Below are positions 24,319 through 33,585 of a stretch of DNA of 61,715 nt, piece by piece (position 1 is the first letter of the stretch; every line of letters starts with the position of its first letter). The stretch spans positions 1 through 61,715 of the forward strand of contig CAJUQY010000008.1 of NCBI GenBank assembly GCA_910588815.1, in the 5' to 3' direction. The stretch comes from an uncultured Lachnospiraceae bacterium. GTDB lineage: Bacteria > Bacillota > Clostridia > Lachnospirales > Lachnospiraceae. The translations under genes were made by a program, and so were the position numbers. The notes below the pieces were generated by a model, which was not told the origin of the DNA, made no database searches, and was given only the letters and a program-made list of their open reading frames with translations.

Positions 24319-25260
24319 ATGAAAAAACCATTACTGATTCTGACCGGTCCCACAGCCGTAGGAAAAACCTCCCTCTCCGTGAAGGCCGCAAGACGGTTTG
24401 GCGGGGAGATCGTAAGCGCCGATTCCATGCAGGTTTATAAGGGGATGGACATCGGCTCCGCCAAAGTGACAAAGGAAGAAATGGAAGGCGTCCCCCATCA
24501 CCTGATCGACGTACTGGACCCCGGGGAGGTTTTCCATGTGGTGCGGTTTCAGGAGATGGCAAAGGCCGCCATGGAGGGGATCTACGAAAGAAGACGTCTG
24601 CCGATCCTCACCGGCGGCACGGGATTCTACATTCAGGCCCTTTTGTACGACATTGATTTTACGGAAAACGACGCCGATATTTCCTGCCGGGACCGGCTCT
24701 CTGCCCTGGCTGCCGAGCGGGGGGCCTCTTATCTCCACAGCCTTTTGGAAGAGAGGGATCCAAAGGCGGCAGAGGAGATCCACGAGAACAACATAAAACG
24801 GGTGATCCGTGCCCTGGAGTTTTATGAAAAGACAGGGAAACCGATTTCCGAGCACAACCAGGCAGAGAGGGAGAAGGAATCCCCTTACCGGTTCGCCTAT
24901 GTGGTCTTAAACAGAGAGAGGGATGAGCTTTACAGGCGGATCGACTTTCGGGTAGACGAAATGTTAAAAGCCGGGCTTGTGGATGAAGTGAAGAAGCTGA
25001 AGGAAATGGGTTTTACGAAGGATATGGTTTCCATGCAGGGCCTTGGTTATAAAGAACTGCTTTCTTATCTGGACGGAGAGATCTCCTATGGGGAGGCCGT
25101 CCGGATTTTAAAGCGGGACACCAGGCATTTCGCCAAGCGGCAGATCACCTGGTTTAAGCGGGAGCGGCAGACGGACTGGCTCTTTCTGGATGGAAAGACA
25201 GAAGAAGAAGCGATGGAGGAGCTTGCCGGGATTCTATTGCAGAGAGGCCTTTTATCATAA
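24319..25260 (+). CDS. miaA: tRNA dimethylallyltransferase
   Basis: MiaA transfers dimethylallyl from DMAPP to A37 of UNN-reading tRNAs, giving the substrate of MiaB. Walker A is GPTAVGKTS near residue 10, followed by SADSMQVYKGMDIGSAK and the tRNA-binding KRDTRHFAKRQITWFKRE near the C-terminus; 313 residues is normal. I use the ATG at 24319, with AAAGGA about ten bases upstream; a TTG at 24310 would sit directly on that site. The start lies two bases after the mutL stop. The hfq gene that often follows miaA is not present. Confidence 0.95.
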   Translation: MKKPLLILTGPTAVGKTSLSVKAARRFGGEIVSADSMQVYKGMDIGSAKVTKEEMEGVPHHLIDVLDPGEVFHVVRFQEMAKAAMEGIYERRRLPILTGGTGFYIQALLYDIDFTENDADISCRDRLSALAAERGASYLHSLLEERDPKAAEEIHENNIKRVIRALEFYEKTGKPISEHNQAEREKESPYRFAYVVLNRERDELYRRIDFRVDEMLKAGLVDEVKKLKEMGFTKDMVSMQGLGYKELLSYLDGEISYGEAVRILKRDTRHFAKRQITWFKRERQTDWLFLDGKTEEEAMEELAGILLQRGLLS

Positions 25261-25301
25261 ATAATATGGGAAGGCAGAGCTTGAAAGAAGAAGAGAAGTG
25301 T

Positions 25302-25337
25302 GCGATGCTCTGCATGTAAGCGATGCTCTGCATGCAG
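25302..25337 (+). repeat. Short tandem repeat, two 18-base units
   Basis: GCGATGCTCTGCATG occurs at 25302 and again at 25320 with a period of 18 bases, then decays. It lies in the 120-base gap between miaA and the PLP enzyme gene. The function, if any, is unknown. Confidence 0.6.
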
Positions 25338-25380
25338 GCGCAATGCCGGCAATGATATCATATGGAAACGAGGAATGTTC

Positions 25381-26664
25381 ATGAACGCGCTGAGAGATAT
25401 GTACCGTTCCCTGGGGGTTGACGAGAGACTTCTGGCTCTTGGGGAAGAGGTTGAGGCTTCTTTGAAGGAACGGTTTGATTCTATAGACAGGACAGCAGAA
25501 TACAACCAGATAAAAGTGCTTTCGGCCATGCAGAAAAACCGGGTGGCGGAAGCACATTTTTCCGGCTCCACCGGATACGGCTATAACGACCTGGGGCGGG
25601 AGACCTTAGAACAGATCTATGCGGATGTCTTCCATGCCGAGGCCGCCCTGGTGCGGCCGCAGATTACTTGCGGGACCCATGCCCTCGCGGTGGCGCTTTC
25701 TGCCAACCTCCGACCGGGAGACGAGCTGTTATCCCCGGTGGGACGGCCCTATGACACCTTGGAGGAGGTGATTGGCATCCGCCCCTCCAAAGGCTCCCTG
25801 AAGGAGTACGGCGTCTCTTACGCCCAGGCAGATTTAAAGGAGGACGGTTCTTTTGACTTCGATGCCATCGGACGGGCCATAAACGCTAGAACCAGGATGG
25901 CCACCATCCAGCGTTCCAAGGGCTATGCCGCGAGGCCCACCCTGTCCGTTTCCGCCATCGGGGAGCTGGTCGCCTTTCTCAAATCAAAAAAACCGGATAT
26001 AATCTGTATGGTGGACAATTGCTACGGAGAATTTACAGAGACTGTCGAGCCTACGGAGGTGGGGGCCGATCTTTGCGTCGGTTCCCTGATTAAAAATCCG
26101 GGCGGCGGCCTGGCTCCCTGCGGCGGTTATATTGTGGGCAGGGAAGAATACGTGGAGCAGGCTGCCTTTCGTTTAAGCGCCCCGGGACTGGGGAAGGAAG
26201 TTGGGGCCAGCCTCGGGCTTTCCCAGACCTTTTATCAGGGCTTTTTCCTTGCGCCGACAGTGACGGCGGGAGCCGTCAAGGGGGCGATTTTCGCGGCGGC
26301 CCTATACGAAAAACTGGGATTTTCCGCATTCCCCTCCTCCAAAACAGAGCGGCACGATATCATTCAGGCGGTGGACCTCGGTTCCCCGGAGGCCTTAAAA
26401 GCCTTCTGCCTCGGCATTCAGGCGGCCGCTCCGGTGGATTCCTTTGTGACTCCGGAGCCCTGGGCCATGCCGGGCTACGACAGCGACGTCATCATGGCAG
26501 CAGGAGCTTTTGTCCAGGGCTCCTCCATTGAGCTTTCCGCGGACGGTCCATTGAAACCGCCTTATACCGTGTTTTTCCAGGGAGGACTGACCTGGTATCA
26601 TGCGAAAACAGGTATTCTATCCTCGGCTGAAAAGCTCCTGGAGGCGAATTTGATCACTTTATGA
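25381..26664 (+). CDS. Methionine gamma-lyase family PLP enzyme (aluminium-resistance protein family)
   Basis: This 427-residue fold-type I PLP enzyme matches the YnbB/'aluminium resistance' family related to Cys/Met lyases. It shows SGSTGYGYNDLGRE, RPQITCGTHALAVAL, VDNCYGEF and the likely PLP lysine K238 in SLIKNPGGGLAPCGGY. The true substrate is not established for the family. The ATG at 25381 has GAGGAA upstream, and it is the first start that does not run into the tandem repeat. In related genomes this gene follows miaA, as here. Confidence 0.85.
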   Translation: MNALRDMYRSLGVDERLLALGEEVEASLKERFDSIDRTAEYNQIKVLSAMQKNRVAEAHFSGSTGYGYNDLGRETLEQIYADVFHAEAALVRPQITCGTHALAVALSANLRPGDELLSPVGRPYDTLEEVIGIRPSKGSLKEYGVSYAQADLKEDGSFDFDAIGRAINARTRMATIQRSKGYAARPTLSVSAIGELVAFLKSKKPDIICMVDNCYGEFTETVEPTEVGADLCVGSLIKNPGGGLAPCGGYIVGREEYVEQAAFRLSAPGLGKEVGASLGLSQTFYQGFFLAPTVTAGAVKGAIFAAALYEKLGFSAFPSSKTERHDIIQAVDLGSPEALKAFCLGIQAAAPVDSFVTPEPWAMPGYDSDVIMAAGAFVQGSSIELSADGPLKPPYTVFFQGGLTWYHAKTGILSSAEKLLEANLITL

Positions 26665-26676
26665 GGAAATATGAGA

Positions 26677-26709
26677 AATTCCTTAAATTTCCTTAAGAAT
26701 TTTTTTTTT
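26677..26709 (+). terminator. Rho-independent terminator of the mia-mut cluster
   Basis: AATTCCTTAA and TTAAGAATT pair around an ATTTCC loop with one bulged C, followed by a run of eight T. It lies 13 bases after the PLP enzyme stop. Confidence 0.75.
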
Positions 26710-26800
26710 GGTGTACAGGAGTCCCAAATTGTGATAAACTGATAGTTAGTAATTTTTTGAGTTTGGAGAGTTTTTCAGAGAAACGGGAGAAGATTACCAT

Positions 26801-27055
26801 ATGAAGACAGCAAAGAGCAGATGGTCCCTGCTGATTCTGATTTTGTCAGGGATTGTGCTGGGCGGTTTTCTCGGACAGCTCCTCGGCGGCCTTTCCGCCT
26901 TTGAGTGGCTGAATTTCGGACAGATTTTTGGTCTTGCAAGTCCCATGGTTCTGGATCTTGGGATCCTGACCATCACCTTTGCGCTGACCATCAAGATTAC
27001 AATCGCCGGGATCCTGGGGATGGTGATCGCCATTGTGATCTATCGGCTGCTTTAG
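26801..27055 (+). CDS. DUF4321 small membrane protein
   Basis: This 84-residue protein has two hydrophobic helices (about residues 9-30 and 48-82) joined by a loop GGLSAFEWLNFGQIFGLASP. The pattern 'GIVLGGFLGQLLGG' with the following loop is that of DUF4321 proteins, which sit ahead of radC-mre genes in many Clostridia. The function is unknown. The gene is preceded by GGGAG and is 53 bases ahead of radC, so it probably begins the cell-shape operon. I could not find a clean promoter; the region after the terminator is A+T-rich. Confidence 0.75.
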   Translation: MKTAKSRWSLLILILSGIVLGGFLGQLLGGLSAFEWLNFGQIFGLASPMVLDLGILTITFALTIKITIAGILGMVIAIVIYRLL

Positions 27056-27108
27056 TTTCTGCAGATGTGGATTTTGAGCCTGACTTCACGAAATAAGGAG
27101 GCAGGTAT

Positions 27109-27801
27109 ATGACACGAAATACGATCAGCGAACTTCCGGTTTCCGAACGCCCCTATGAAAAATGTGAGGCGGCAGGGCCGGTTGGGCTTACGGATGCGGA
27201 GCTTCTGGCTGTCATTCTCCGGACGGGGACGAGAGGGCAGGGAGCATTGGAGACGGCCAGGCAGGTTTTGGAACTCTGCGCTCCCTATGGAGGCCTTTCC
27301 GGACTTTATCATTTAAGCTGTGGCGAGCTTAGGCAGATTGCGGGAATCGGCACTGTGAAATCCGTCCAGCTTTCCTGCATCGGGGAATTGGCCAAACGGC
27401 TCAGCCGGAGCCGGATGACAAAAGAGCAGGCGTTTCTCACCCCGGCAGGAGTGGCCGCCTATTTTATGGAAGAGATGCGCCACAAGGAGAAAGAGGAGCT
27501 TCGGGCCGCGTTTCTGGACACCAAGGGAAATCTGTTGAAGGAAGTGACGCTATCCGTCGGAACGGTCAATGAAGCGCTCATTTCTCCGAGGGAGATTTTC
27601 ATGGATGCCCTCCGATACCAGGCAGTGGGGATGATTTTGCTCCATAATCACCCAAGCGGCGACCCGGAGCCTTCCGAGGAGGATATCCAGGTGACGAGAC
27701 GGATCATTGAGGGCGGGAAGCTTCTTGGGATTTCTCTTCTTGACCATATCGTCATCGGGGACAATTGTTATATCAGTTTAAAAGAACGAGGAATCATATA
27801 G
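27109..27801 (+). CDS. radC: RadC/JAB-domain protein
   Basis: This 230-residue protein has an N-terminal helix-hairpin-helix-like part (ELRQIAGIGTVKSVQL) and a C-terminal JAB/MPN metalloprotease-like domain with the full metal motif HNHPSGDPEPSEED (H179, H181). Despite the name, a role in DNA repair is doubtful for the family. ATAAGGAGG precedes the ATG. The gene leads directly into mreC with a one-base gap, the usual neighbourhood in Firmicutes, but mreB is missing from between them. Confidence 0.92.
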   Translation: MTRNTISELPVSERPYEKCEAAGPVGLTDAELLAVILRTGTRGQGALETARQVLELCAPYGGLSGLYHLSCGELRQIAGIGTVKSVQLSCIGELAKRLSRSRMTKEQAFLTPAGVAAYFMEEMRHKEKEELRAAFLDTKGNLLKEVTLSVGTVNEALISPREIFMDALRYQAVGMILLHNHPSGDPEPSEEDIQVTRRIIEGGKLLGISLLDHIVIGDNCYISLKERGII

Positions 27802-27802
27802 A

Positions 27803-28663
27803 ATGAAAGACAAAAAGAAATTTTCCCTTCCGGCCAGATATGTACTTTTTTTTCTGATGCTGTTTTGCGTCGCCCTTCTGGCCGTAGGATATTTCAGGCC
27901 GGGCTTCTTAAGCCCTGTCACGGGCGTGGTAAATTCTATCCTGGCCCCCATGCAGAAAGGGCTTAACCGGCTGGGGAGCAGTTTTGCCGACACGGCCTTC
28001 GATTATCAGAGTTTGGAGGAGGCTAGGGCGGAGAATCAACAGTTGAAAGAAGAACTGGCGGCCCTCAAAGAGGATATCGGCAATTATCAGCAGGGACAGG
28101 TAGAGCTTCAGGAGCTCAGGGAGCTTTTTGAACTGAAGGGACAGTATTCCGATTACGAGACTACAGGAGCCAGGATTATACAAAAGGATGCCGGAAACTG
28201 GTATCATTCCTTTGTCATTGACAAGGGAGAAGAGGACGGCATTGCCGTGGACATGAATGTCATTGCCGACGGCGGACTGGTAGGCATCGTCACGGAAGTG
28301 GGAAAGAACTATGCAAAGGTACGTTCCATCATCGACGATGACAGCAATGTCAGCGCCATGTCCTTAAATTCCGGAGACGCCTGCATCGTGTCGGGAGACT
28401 TACAGCTCTACTCCGAGGGAAGTCTCCGGATCAGTTACATTGATAAAAATGATAATATCTGGGATGATGACAAGATCGTCACGTCCAACATCAGCGATAA
28501 GTATCTTCCCAATATTTTGATCGGTTACGCAAAAGACATCCAGGTTGACAGCAACAATGTGACCAAGTCCGGCTATCTGATCCCGGAAGTGGATTTCGGC
28601 CATCTTCAGACGGTTCTGGTGATTAAGACATTAAAAGTGACAGGTGAGGAGAATCAGTCTTGA
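27803..28663 (+). CDS. mreC: Rod-shape-determining protein MreC
   Basis: MreC is a bitopic scaffold of the elongation machinery outside the membrane. The 286 residues show one N-terminal membrane segment (about 13-33), a coiled coil (about 70-110, SLEEARAENQQLKEELAALKE) and the two-barrel MreC domain with GEEDGIAVDMNVIADGGLVG. GAACGAGGAAT precedes the ATG, which follows the radC stop closely. It is coupled to mreD by a TTGA overlap. Confidence 0.93.
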   Translation: MKDKKKFSLPARYVLFFLMLFCVALLAVGYFRPGFLSPVTGVVNSILAPMQKGLNRLGSSFADTAFDYQSLEEARAENQQLKEELAALKEDIGNYQQGQVELQELRELFELKGQYSDYETTGARIIQKDAGNWYHSFVIDKGEEDGIAVDMNVIADGGLVGIVTEVGKNYAKVRSIIDDDSNVSAMSLNSGDACIVSGDLQLYSEGSLRISYIDKNDNIWDDDKIVTSNISDKYLPNILIGYAKDIQVDSNNVTKSGYLIPEVDFGHLQTVLVIKTLKVTGEENQS

Positions 28664-29187
28664 AACGATTAAAACGGATTTTTGTGACAGCGCTCATCAT
28701 ATTTGCAGGGTTCCTGCTTCAATTCGGATTGTTTGCCAACAGTCCTATCATTGATACCGTGCCCAATATCCTCCTGATCATTACCGTGGCCTTTGGCTTT
28801 ATGAACGGAAAGACCCAGGGAATGGCGGTGGGATTTGCCTGCGGCCTTTTGGTGGATATTGCGTCCATGAGTCTCGTGGGATTTCACATGGCCATTTTTA
28901 TTCTGATCGGTTACGTGAACGGCGCCCTTCACCATTTGCTATATTCGGACTATATCCTGTTCCCGCTTATTGTCACCACCTTCTGCAGTTTTTTATATGG
29001 AGGCTACATTTATGTATTCCAGTTCCTGATTCGGAACCGGCTGGATTTTGTTTACTACATGATTCATATCATCCTGCCGGAGGTGATCTACACGGTGGTC
29101 CTGACCGGTGTGGTCTATCAGATCATATCCTCTGTCAACTATAGACTGGAAGAAGCAGAACGAAGGAGTGCGGCAAAATTTGTTTAG
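28660..29187 (+). CDS. mreD: Rod-shape-determining protein MreD
   Basis: This 175-residue polytopic membrane protein has about five hydrophobic helices and matches MreD (NILLIITVAFGFMNGKTQGM, the conserved loop between early helices). MreD works with MreC and PBP2 in cell elongation. The start is a TTG at 28660 that overlaps the mreC stop, with GAGGAG nine bases upstream. The PBP2 gene begins within its last codons. Confidence 0.88.
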   Translation: MKRLKRIFVTALIIFAGFLLQFGLFANSPIIDTVPNILLIITVAFGFMNGKTQGMAVGFACGLLVDIASMSLVGFHMAIFILIGYVNGALHHLLYSDYILFPLIVTTFCSFLYGGYIYVFQFLIRNRLDFVYYMIHIILPEVIYTVVLTGVVYQIISSVNYRLEEAERRSAAKFV

Positions 29188-32059
29188 AGAATTATTAGAG
29201 CTTTTAGGGAGTGTACTGAAGAAAATCGTAACATCCAGGCTGTTTGTGGTGAGTATTCTGTTTCTTGCCATGTTCGGTGCGCTTGTCATGCGTCTGTTCA
29301 AGCTTCAGATTGTGAACGGGGCCGGGTATCAGGAAAATTATGTACAAAAAACTTTAAATAAGGTCAGCACCTCCGGTACCAGGGGGAATATTTATGACAG
29401 GAACGGAAATCTCCTGGCCTACAGTAAACTGGCGTATGCCGTTTCCATTGGAGACTCCGGTTATTACAAGAACGGTTATGAGCGCAACGAGATGCTGATG
29501 CGTCTGATTCCGATTTTGGAAAAACATGAGGAAACACTGCTTACCTCCCTCTCTTTGAATCTGGACGGAAGCGGAACAATGCAGTATACCACCAGAAGTG
29601 AAGATGAACGGCTTCGCTTCCTGAGGGATGTTTACGGCTTAAAGTCCGTGGAGGAGCTGGACGACGAGGACGGAAAATACCCGTCAAACGTGTCTGCCGC
29701 TGATCTTTTTCAAGTTTTGAAAGAGCGATATGGCATCGGGGAGAACGCGGATAAGACCACATATGAGGTAGACGACGGGACGGCTCTCAAGATGCTGAAT
29801 ATCCGTTATGCCATGACCCTCAATGCTTTCAGGCGTTACGATGCGGTCACGGTCTCCTCCGACATCAAACTGGAAACCGTAGCCGACATCAAGGAAAATG
29901 CCGAGGTATTAAAAGATGTCAATGTGGAGGAAAAAACGGTCCGGATTTATAATGACAGCTTTGAATTTTCCCATATCCTGGGATATACCGGACAGGCGGA
30001 CGCGGATGAACTGGAGGAACTTTCGGCTGTCGATGACAGCTACGAGCTGGGCGATGTAATCGGAAAGTCTGGTATCGAATCTGCCATGGAGCTGGAACTT
30101 TCCGGTGTCAAGGGAAGCCAGACCATGTATCTGGACAGTGAGGGAAGGATCCTTGAGATTACGGATACCGTGGAACCGGAGACCGGAAATGACGTGTATC
30201 TGAGTATCGACCGGGATCTGCAGGTTGGCGTTTACCATCTGCTGGAACAGAACCTGGCCGGCATTCTGGTAAACCGCCTGGAGGACGATCCCACCTATGT
30301 GGTCACGGAGGATACGGACGCTTCCAAGATCCGGATCCCGGTACGGGACGCGTATTTTCAGTTTATCAACAACCATATCCTGGCCATGGAGAAGTTTGCG
30401 GACGGTTCCGCCTTGGAAAAAAGTATTTACGGGCGTTACACCTCCCGGATGGCTTCGGTGATCCCGAACATTTCCTCCCAGCTCTTGAACGAGGGAGCGC
30501 CGTCCTATGACCGGTGCAGTGCCGATATGCAGAATTATCAGGATTATATTTATGATTATATGAGGGACAATTCCTTTTTTCTGGAGGGTTCCTTTACCAC
30601 GGCCGATGAGATCTATATGGGCTGGGCCAATGAAATCGGCGTCAGCTTCCATCAGTTCCTTTACCATGCGGTGGAAGAGGGGTGGATCGATTCGGAGAAA
30701 CTTGATTCAGAGGAAAAGTATACCAGCACAGACGACACTTTCCGGATTCTGGTCGACACACTGATGGCGGCTATGGAAAAGGATACCGGGTTCCAGAAGT
30801 TAATCTATAAATATTTGATTTATGACAATGTGGTCAGCGGGCGGGAGCTTTGTCTGTGCCTGTTTGAACAGGGAGTGCTGGAGCACGATGATGCCGCCAT
30901 CGCCTCTCTAACCGCAGGAAATGAGGAGACAGCTTTTGCATTCCTCAAGGAAAAGATTTATAATATTGAATTGACTCCGGCACAGCTTGCCCTCGACCCC
31001 TGTTCGGCCTCCTGTGTGTTGACGAATCCGAATTCGGGGGAGGTGCTTGCCCTGGTGACTTACCCGGGCTATGACATCAACCGGTTTTCCGGCTCGATCG
31101 ATTCCGATTATTACTGGAGTCTGTACAATGACCTGAGTCAGCCGTTTTTAAACCGGGCGACCCAGGTAGAGACGGCTCCAGGTTCCATTTTCAAGGTTTT
31201 AACCTCTGTCATCGGACTGGAGGAAGGAGTGGTCTCTCCGGCAACCATCATCGATGATACCGGAACCTTTGAGCGGCAGGGCCTCCATCTGCGCTGTTGG
31301 AACATCGTCGGCCATGGGCCCCTTGACGTAATTACGGCCATTGCCCAGTCCTGTAACTATTATTTTTGTGAGATCGGATGGCTGATCTCACAGGAGAATG
31401 GCAATTACAGCGGTAACCAGGGAATAGAGACCATTCAAAAATATGCATCCATGTTTGGCCTGGGAGAAAAATCCGGTGTGGAGATTGCGGAAAACGCGCC
31501 ACATATTACGGATCAGAACCCGATCCCTTCCTGTATCGGACAGGGAACCCACACCTACGCTGCGATTCATCTTTCCAGATATATTACTACATTAGCCAGC
31601 AAAGGAAATCTTTATAAATACAGCCTGATCTCAAAAATACAGAAGAGTGACGGACAGGTGGTGAAGAATTATGAGCCGGACATTGAACAGCATGTCGAGC
31701 TCTCCTCGTCCACCTGGGACATTATTCAACAGGGAATGCAGGAGGTTGTAGGTTCCCGCGGAACCTTCTCCCAGAACTTCAAAGACTCAAAAGTACTTAA
31801 TGAGGTCGGCTTTGCCGCCAAATCCGGTACCGCAGAGCAGGCGAAGGGACGGGCCAACCACGCAACCTTTATCGCATATGCGCCGGTCACGTCACCAAAG
31901 GTCGCCCTCTCTGTGGCGATTCCCAATGGCTATGGTTCCAGCTATTCCGGGGCCTTATCGGAACACATTTTAAATTATTATTTTGGTTACGTCACCCTGG
32001 ATTCCATTTTGGAAAACAATCATGCGGCGGACGGTGACCTTCATCATGTATCCGATTAA
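29180..32059 (+). CDS. mrdA: Penicillin-binding protein 2 (class B PBP) with a large insertion
   Basis: This is the transpeptidase of the elongasome. After a short cytoplasmic end and one membrane helix come the dimerisation domain (SGTRGNIYDRNGNLLAYSK) and a transpeptidase with active-site SIFK (S669), SCN (AQSCNYYF) and KSGTAEQ. At about 959 residues it is far longer than typical PBP2 (600-700). The extra length is a helical block of about 250 residues (roughly 30.23-31.0 kb) between SIDRDLQVGVYHLLEQ and the strand CVLTNPNSGEVLALV. I start it at TTG 29180, overlapping mreD by eight bases, with AAGGAG about 12 bases upstream; the GTG at 29168 has no room for a site. RodA is encoded in the same operon. 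Confidence 0.9.
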   Translation: MFRELLELLGSVLKKIVTSRLFVVSILFLAMFGALVMRLFKLQIVNGAGYQENYVQKTLNKVSTSGTRGNIYDRNGNLLAYSKLAYAVSIGDSGYYKNGYERNEMLMRLIPILEKHEETLLTSLSLNLDGSGTMQYTTRSEDERLRFLRDVYGLKSVEELDDEDGKYPSNVSAADLFQVLKERYGIGENADKTTYEVDDGTALKMLNIRYAMTLNAFRRYDAVTVSSDIKLETVADIKENAEVLKDVNVEEKTVRIYNDSFEFSHILGYTGQADADELEELSAVDDSYELGDVIGKSGIESAMELELSGVKGSQTMYLDSEGRILEITDTVEPETGNDVYLSIDRDLQVGVYHLLEQNLAGILVNRLEDDPTYVVTEDTDASKIRIPVRDAYFQFINNHILAMEKFADGSALEKSIYGRYTSRMASVIPNISSQLLNEGAPSYDRCSADMQNYQDYIYDYMRDNSFFLEGSFTTADEIYMGWANEIGVSFHQFLYHAVEEGWIDSEKLDSEEKYTSTDDTFRILVDTLMAAMEKDTGFQKLIYKYLIYDNVVSGRELCLCLFEQGVLEHDDAAIASLTAGNEETAFAFLKEKIYNIELTPAQLALDPCSASCVLTNPNSGEVLALVTYPGYDINRFSGSIDSDYYWSLYNDLSQPFLNRATQVETAPGSIFKVLTSVIGLEEGVVSPATIIDDTGTFERQGLHLRCWNIVGHGPLDVITAIAQSCNYYFCEIGWLISQENGNYSGNQGIETIQKYASMFGLGEKSGVEIAENAPHITDQNPIPSCIGQGTHTYAAIHLSRYITTLASKGNLYKYSLISKIQKSDGQVVKNYEPDIEQHVELSSSTWDIIQQGMQEVVGSRGTFSQNFKDSKVLNEVGFAAKSGTAEQAKGRANHATFIAYAPVTSPKVALSVAIPNGYGSSYSGALSEHILNYYFGYVTLDSILENNHAADGDLHHVSD

Positions 32060-32077
32060 CCTTAAGAGGTGAAAACC

Positions 32078-32752
32078 ATGCGGCAGACAGTCATTATCAA
32101 GGGAAACAATTATGGACTTTCCGTGTTTCTGGATCCGGAGACTCCCATGGAGGAGCTGCTTTCCGATATCAGGAAAAAATTTCAGGAATCCGCCCGGTTT
32201 TTCCGGGGTGCAAACATGGCTGTTTCCTTTGAGGGACGCACCCTTACACCGGAAGAAATTAATACAATCATAAACACCATCTGTGAAAATTCAGAGATAG
32301 AGATCTCCTGTGTCATCGACACGGACAAAGCACGGGAGGCCTTTTTCAAAAGAGTTCTTGAGGAAAAGGCCAAAGAGGAAGCTGACGGGAATGCCTCCGG
32401 GGACGGACAGTTCTATAAGGGAACGCTCCGCTCCGGTCAGGTATTGGAGGCCGAGGGGAGTATCATCATCCTTGGAGATGTGAATCCCGGTGCCCGGATC
32501 GTCGCGAAAGGAAATATTATTGTGCTCGGCGCTCTGCACGGTACGGCCATTGCCGGACTTGGCAGAGGGAAGCATGCCGTTGTCGTGGCCCTGGAGATGG
32601 CTCCCATTCAAATCCGCATCGGAGAGGTGACTGCCCGTATGAGCGGGAAGATGAAACCTTCCGGGAATGCTCAGATCGCATATCTGAAATTGGGAATGAT
32701 CCATGTCAGAACCTTGGGCCAGGAAGTGATCGACGAGGTAAGCTTTTCCTAG
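32078..32752 (+). CDS. minC: Septum site-determining protein MinC
   Basis: MinC inhibits FtsZ polymerisation away from midcell. The 224-residue protein has an N-terminal FtsZ-inhibiting domain (VIIKGNNYGLSVFLD) and a C-terminal beta-helix with the MinD-binding RSGQ motif (GTLRSGQVLEAEGSIIILGD, NPGARIVAKGNIIVLGALHG). The ATG at 32078 has GAGGTG seven bases upstream; the GTG at 32069 is less likely. It is followed directly by minD. Confidence 0.94.
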   Translation: MRQTVIIKGNNYGLSVFLDPETPMEELLSDIRKKFQESARFFRGANMAVSFEGRTLTPEEINTIINTICENSEIEISCVIDTDKAREAFFKRVLEEKAKEEADGNASGDGQFYKGTLRSGQVLEAEGSIIILGDVNPGARIVAKGNIIVLGALHGTAIAGLGRGKHAVVVALEMAPIQIRIGEVTARMSGKMKPSGNAQIAYLKLGMIHVRTLGQEVIDEVSFS

Positions 32753-32782
32753 CGCAGGAATCTGAATGTGGAGGAAAGAAAA

Positions 32783-33574
32783 ATGAGTGAAGTGATTGTC
32801 ATTACGTCCGGAAAGGGCGGAGTCGGAAAGACTACAACTTCCGCCAATCTTGGAACAGGTCTTGCCATGCTGAACAAAAAAGTCGTCCTGATCGATACGG
32901 ATATCGGACTCAGAAACCTGGATGTAGTCATGGGGCTGGAGAACCGGATCGTTTACAATCTGGTGGATGTCATTGAGGGAAGCTGCCGTCTGAGCCAGGC
33001 CCTGATCAAAGACAAGCGCTATCCGATGCTGCAGCTTTTGCCCTCGGCACAGACCAGGGACAAATCCAGCGTTTCACCGGAACAGATGAAAAAACTGATA
33101 GATTCCCTGAAAGGAGATTTTGATTACATACTCTTAGACTGCCCGGCCGGCATCGAACAGGGTTTCAAAAACGCCATTGCCGGAGCAGACAGGGCCATTG
33201 TCGTCACGACGCCGGAGGTCTCCGCGATCCGTGACGCAGACCGGATCATCGGGCTTTTGGAGTCCAATGATATCCGCCAGATTGACCTGATCGTCAACCG
33301 GATCCGCATGGATATGGTAAAGAGAGGGGACATGATGTCCATCGAGGATGTCATCGACATCTTAGCCGTCCATTTGATCGGCGCCGTTCCGGACGATGAG
33401 AGTATCGTGATTTCCAGCAACCAGGGAGAGCCTTTAACCGGTTCCGATTGCCTGGCCGGACAAGCTTACATGAATATTGCGAGGAGAGTGACCGGCGAGG
33501 ATGTTCCGATGTTGGATTTGAATGTGAAAAACGGCTTTTTTTCCCGGCTTGCAGGAGCCTTTAAAAAGAAATAA
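32783..33574 (+). CDS. minD: Septum site-determining ATPase MinD
   Basis: This is a membrane-cycling ParA/MinD ATPase of 263 residues. The deviant Walker A is SGKGGVGKTT near the N-terminus, with LIDTDIGLRNLDVVMGLENR and LLDCPAGIEQGF following. An amphipathic C-terminal membrane-targeting helix ends it (NGFFSRLAGAFKKK). GGAGG lies eight bases before the ATG at 32783. Its partners MinC and MinE flank it. Confidence 0.96.
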   Translation: MSEVIVITSGKGGVGKTTTSANLGTGLAMLNKKVVLIDTDIGLRNLDVVMGLENRIVYNLVDVIEGSCRLSQALIKDKRYPMLQLLPSAQTRDKSSVSPEQMKKLIDSLKGDFDYILLDCPAGIEQGFKNAIAGADRAIVVTTPEVSAIRDADRIIGLLESNDIRQIDLIVNRIRMDMVKRGDMMSIEDVIDILAVHLIGAVPDDESIVISSNQGEPLTGSDCLAGQAYMNIARRVTGEDVPMLDLNVKNGFFSRLAGAFKKK

Positions 33575-33585
33575 GGAGGAATGTC

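Noticed and set aside
25261..25380. hfq gene expected after miaA
   Set aside because: The 120-base gap holds only a short tandem repeat. No Sm-like ORF of about 80 residues is present on either strand.
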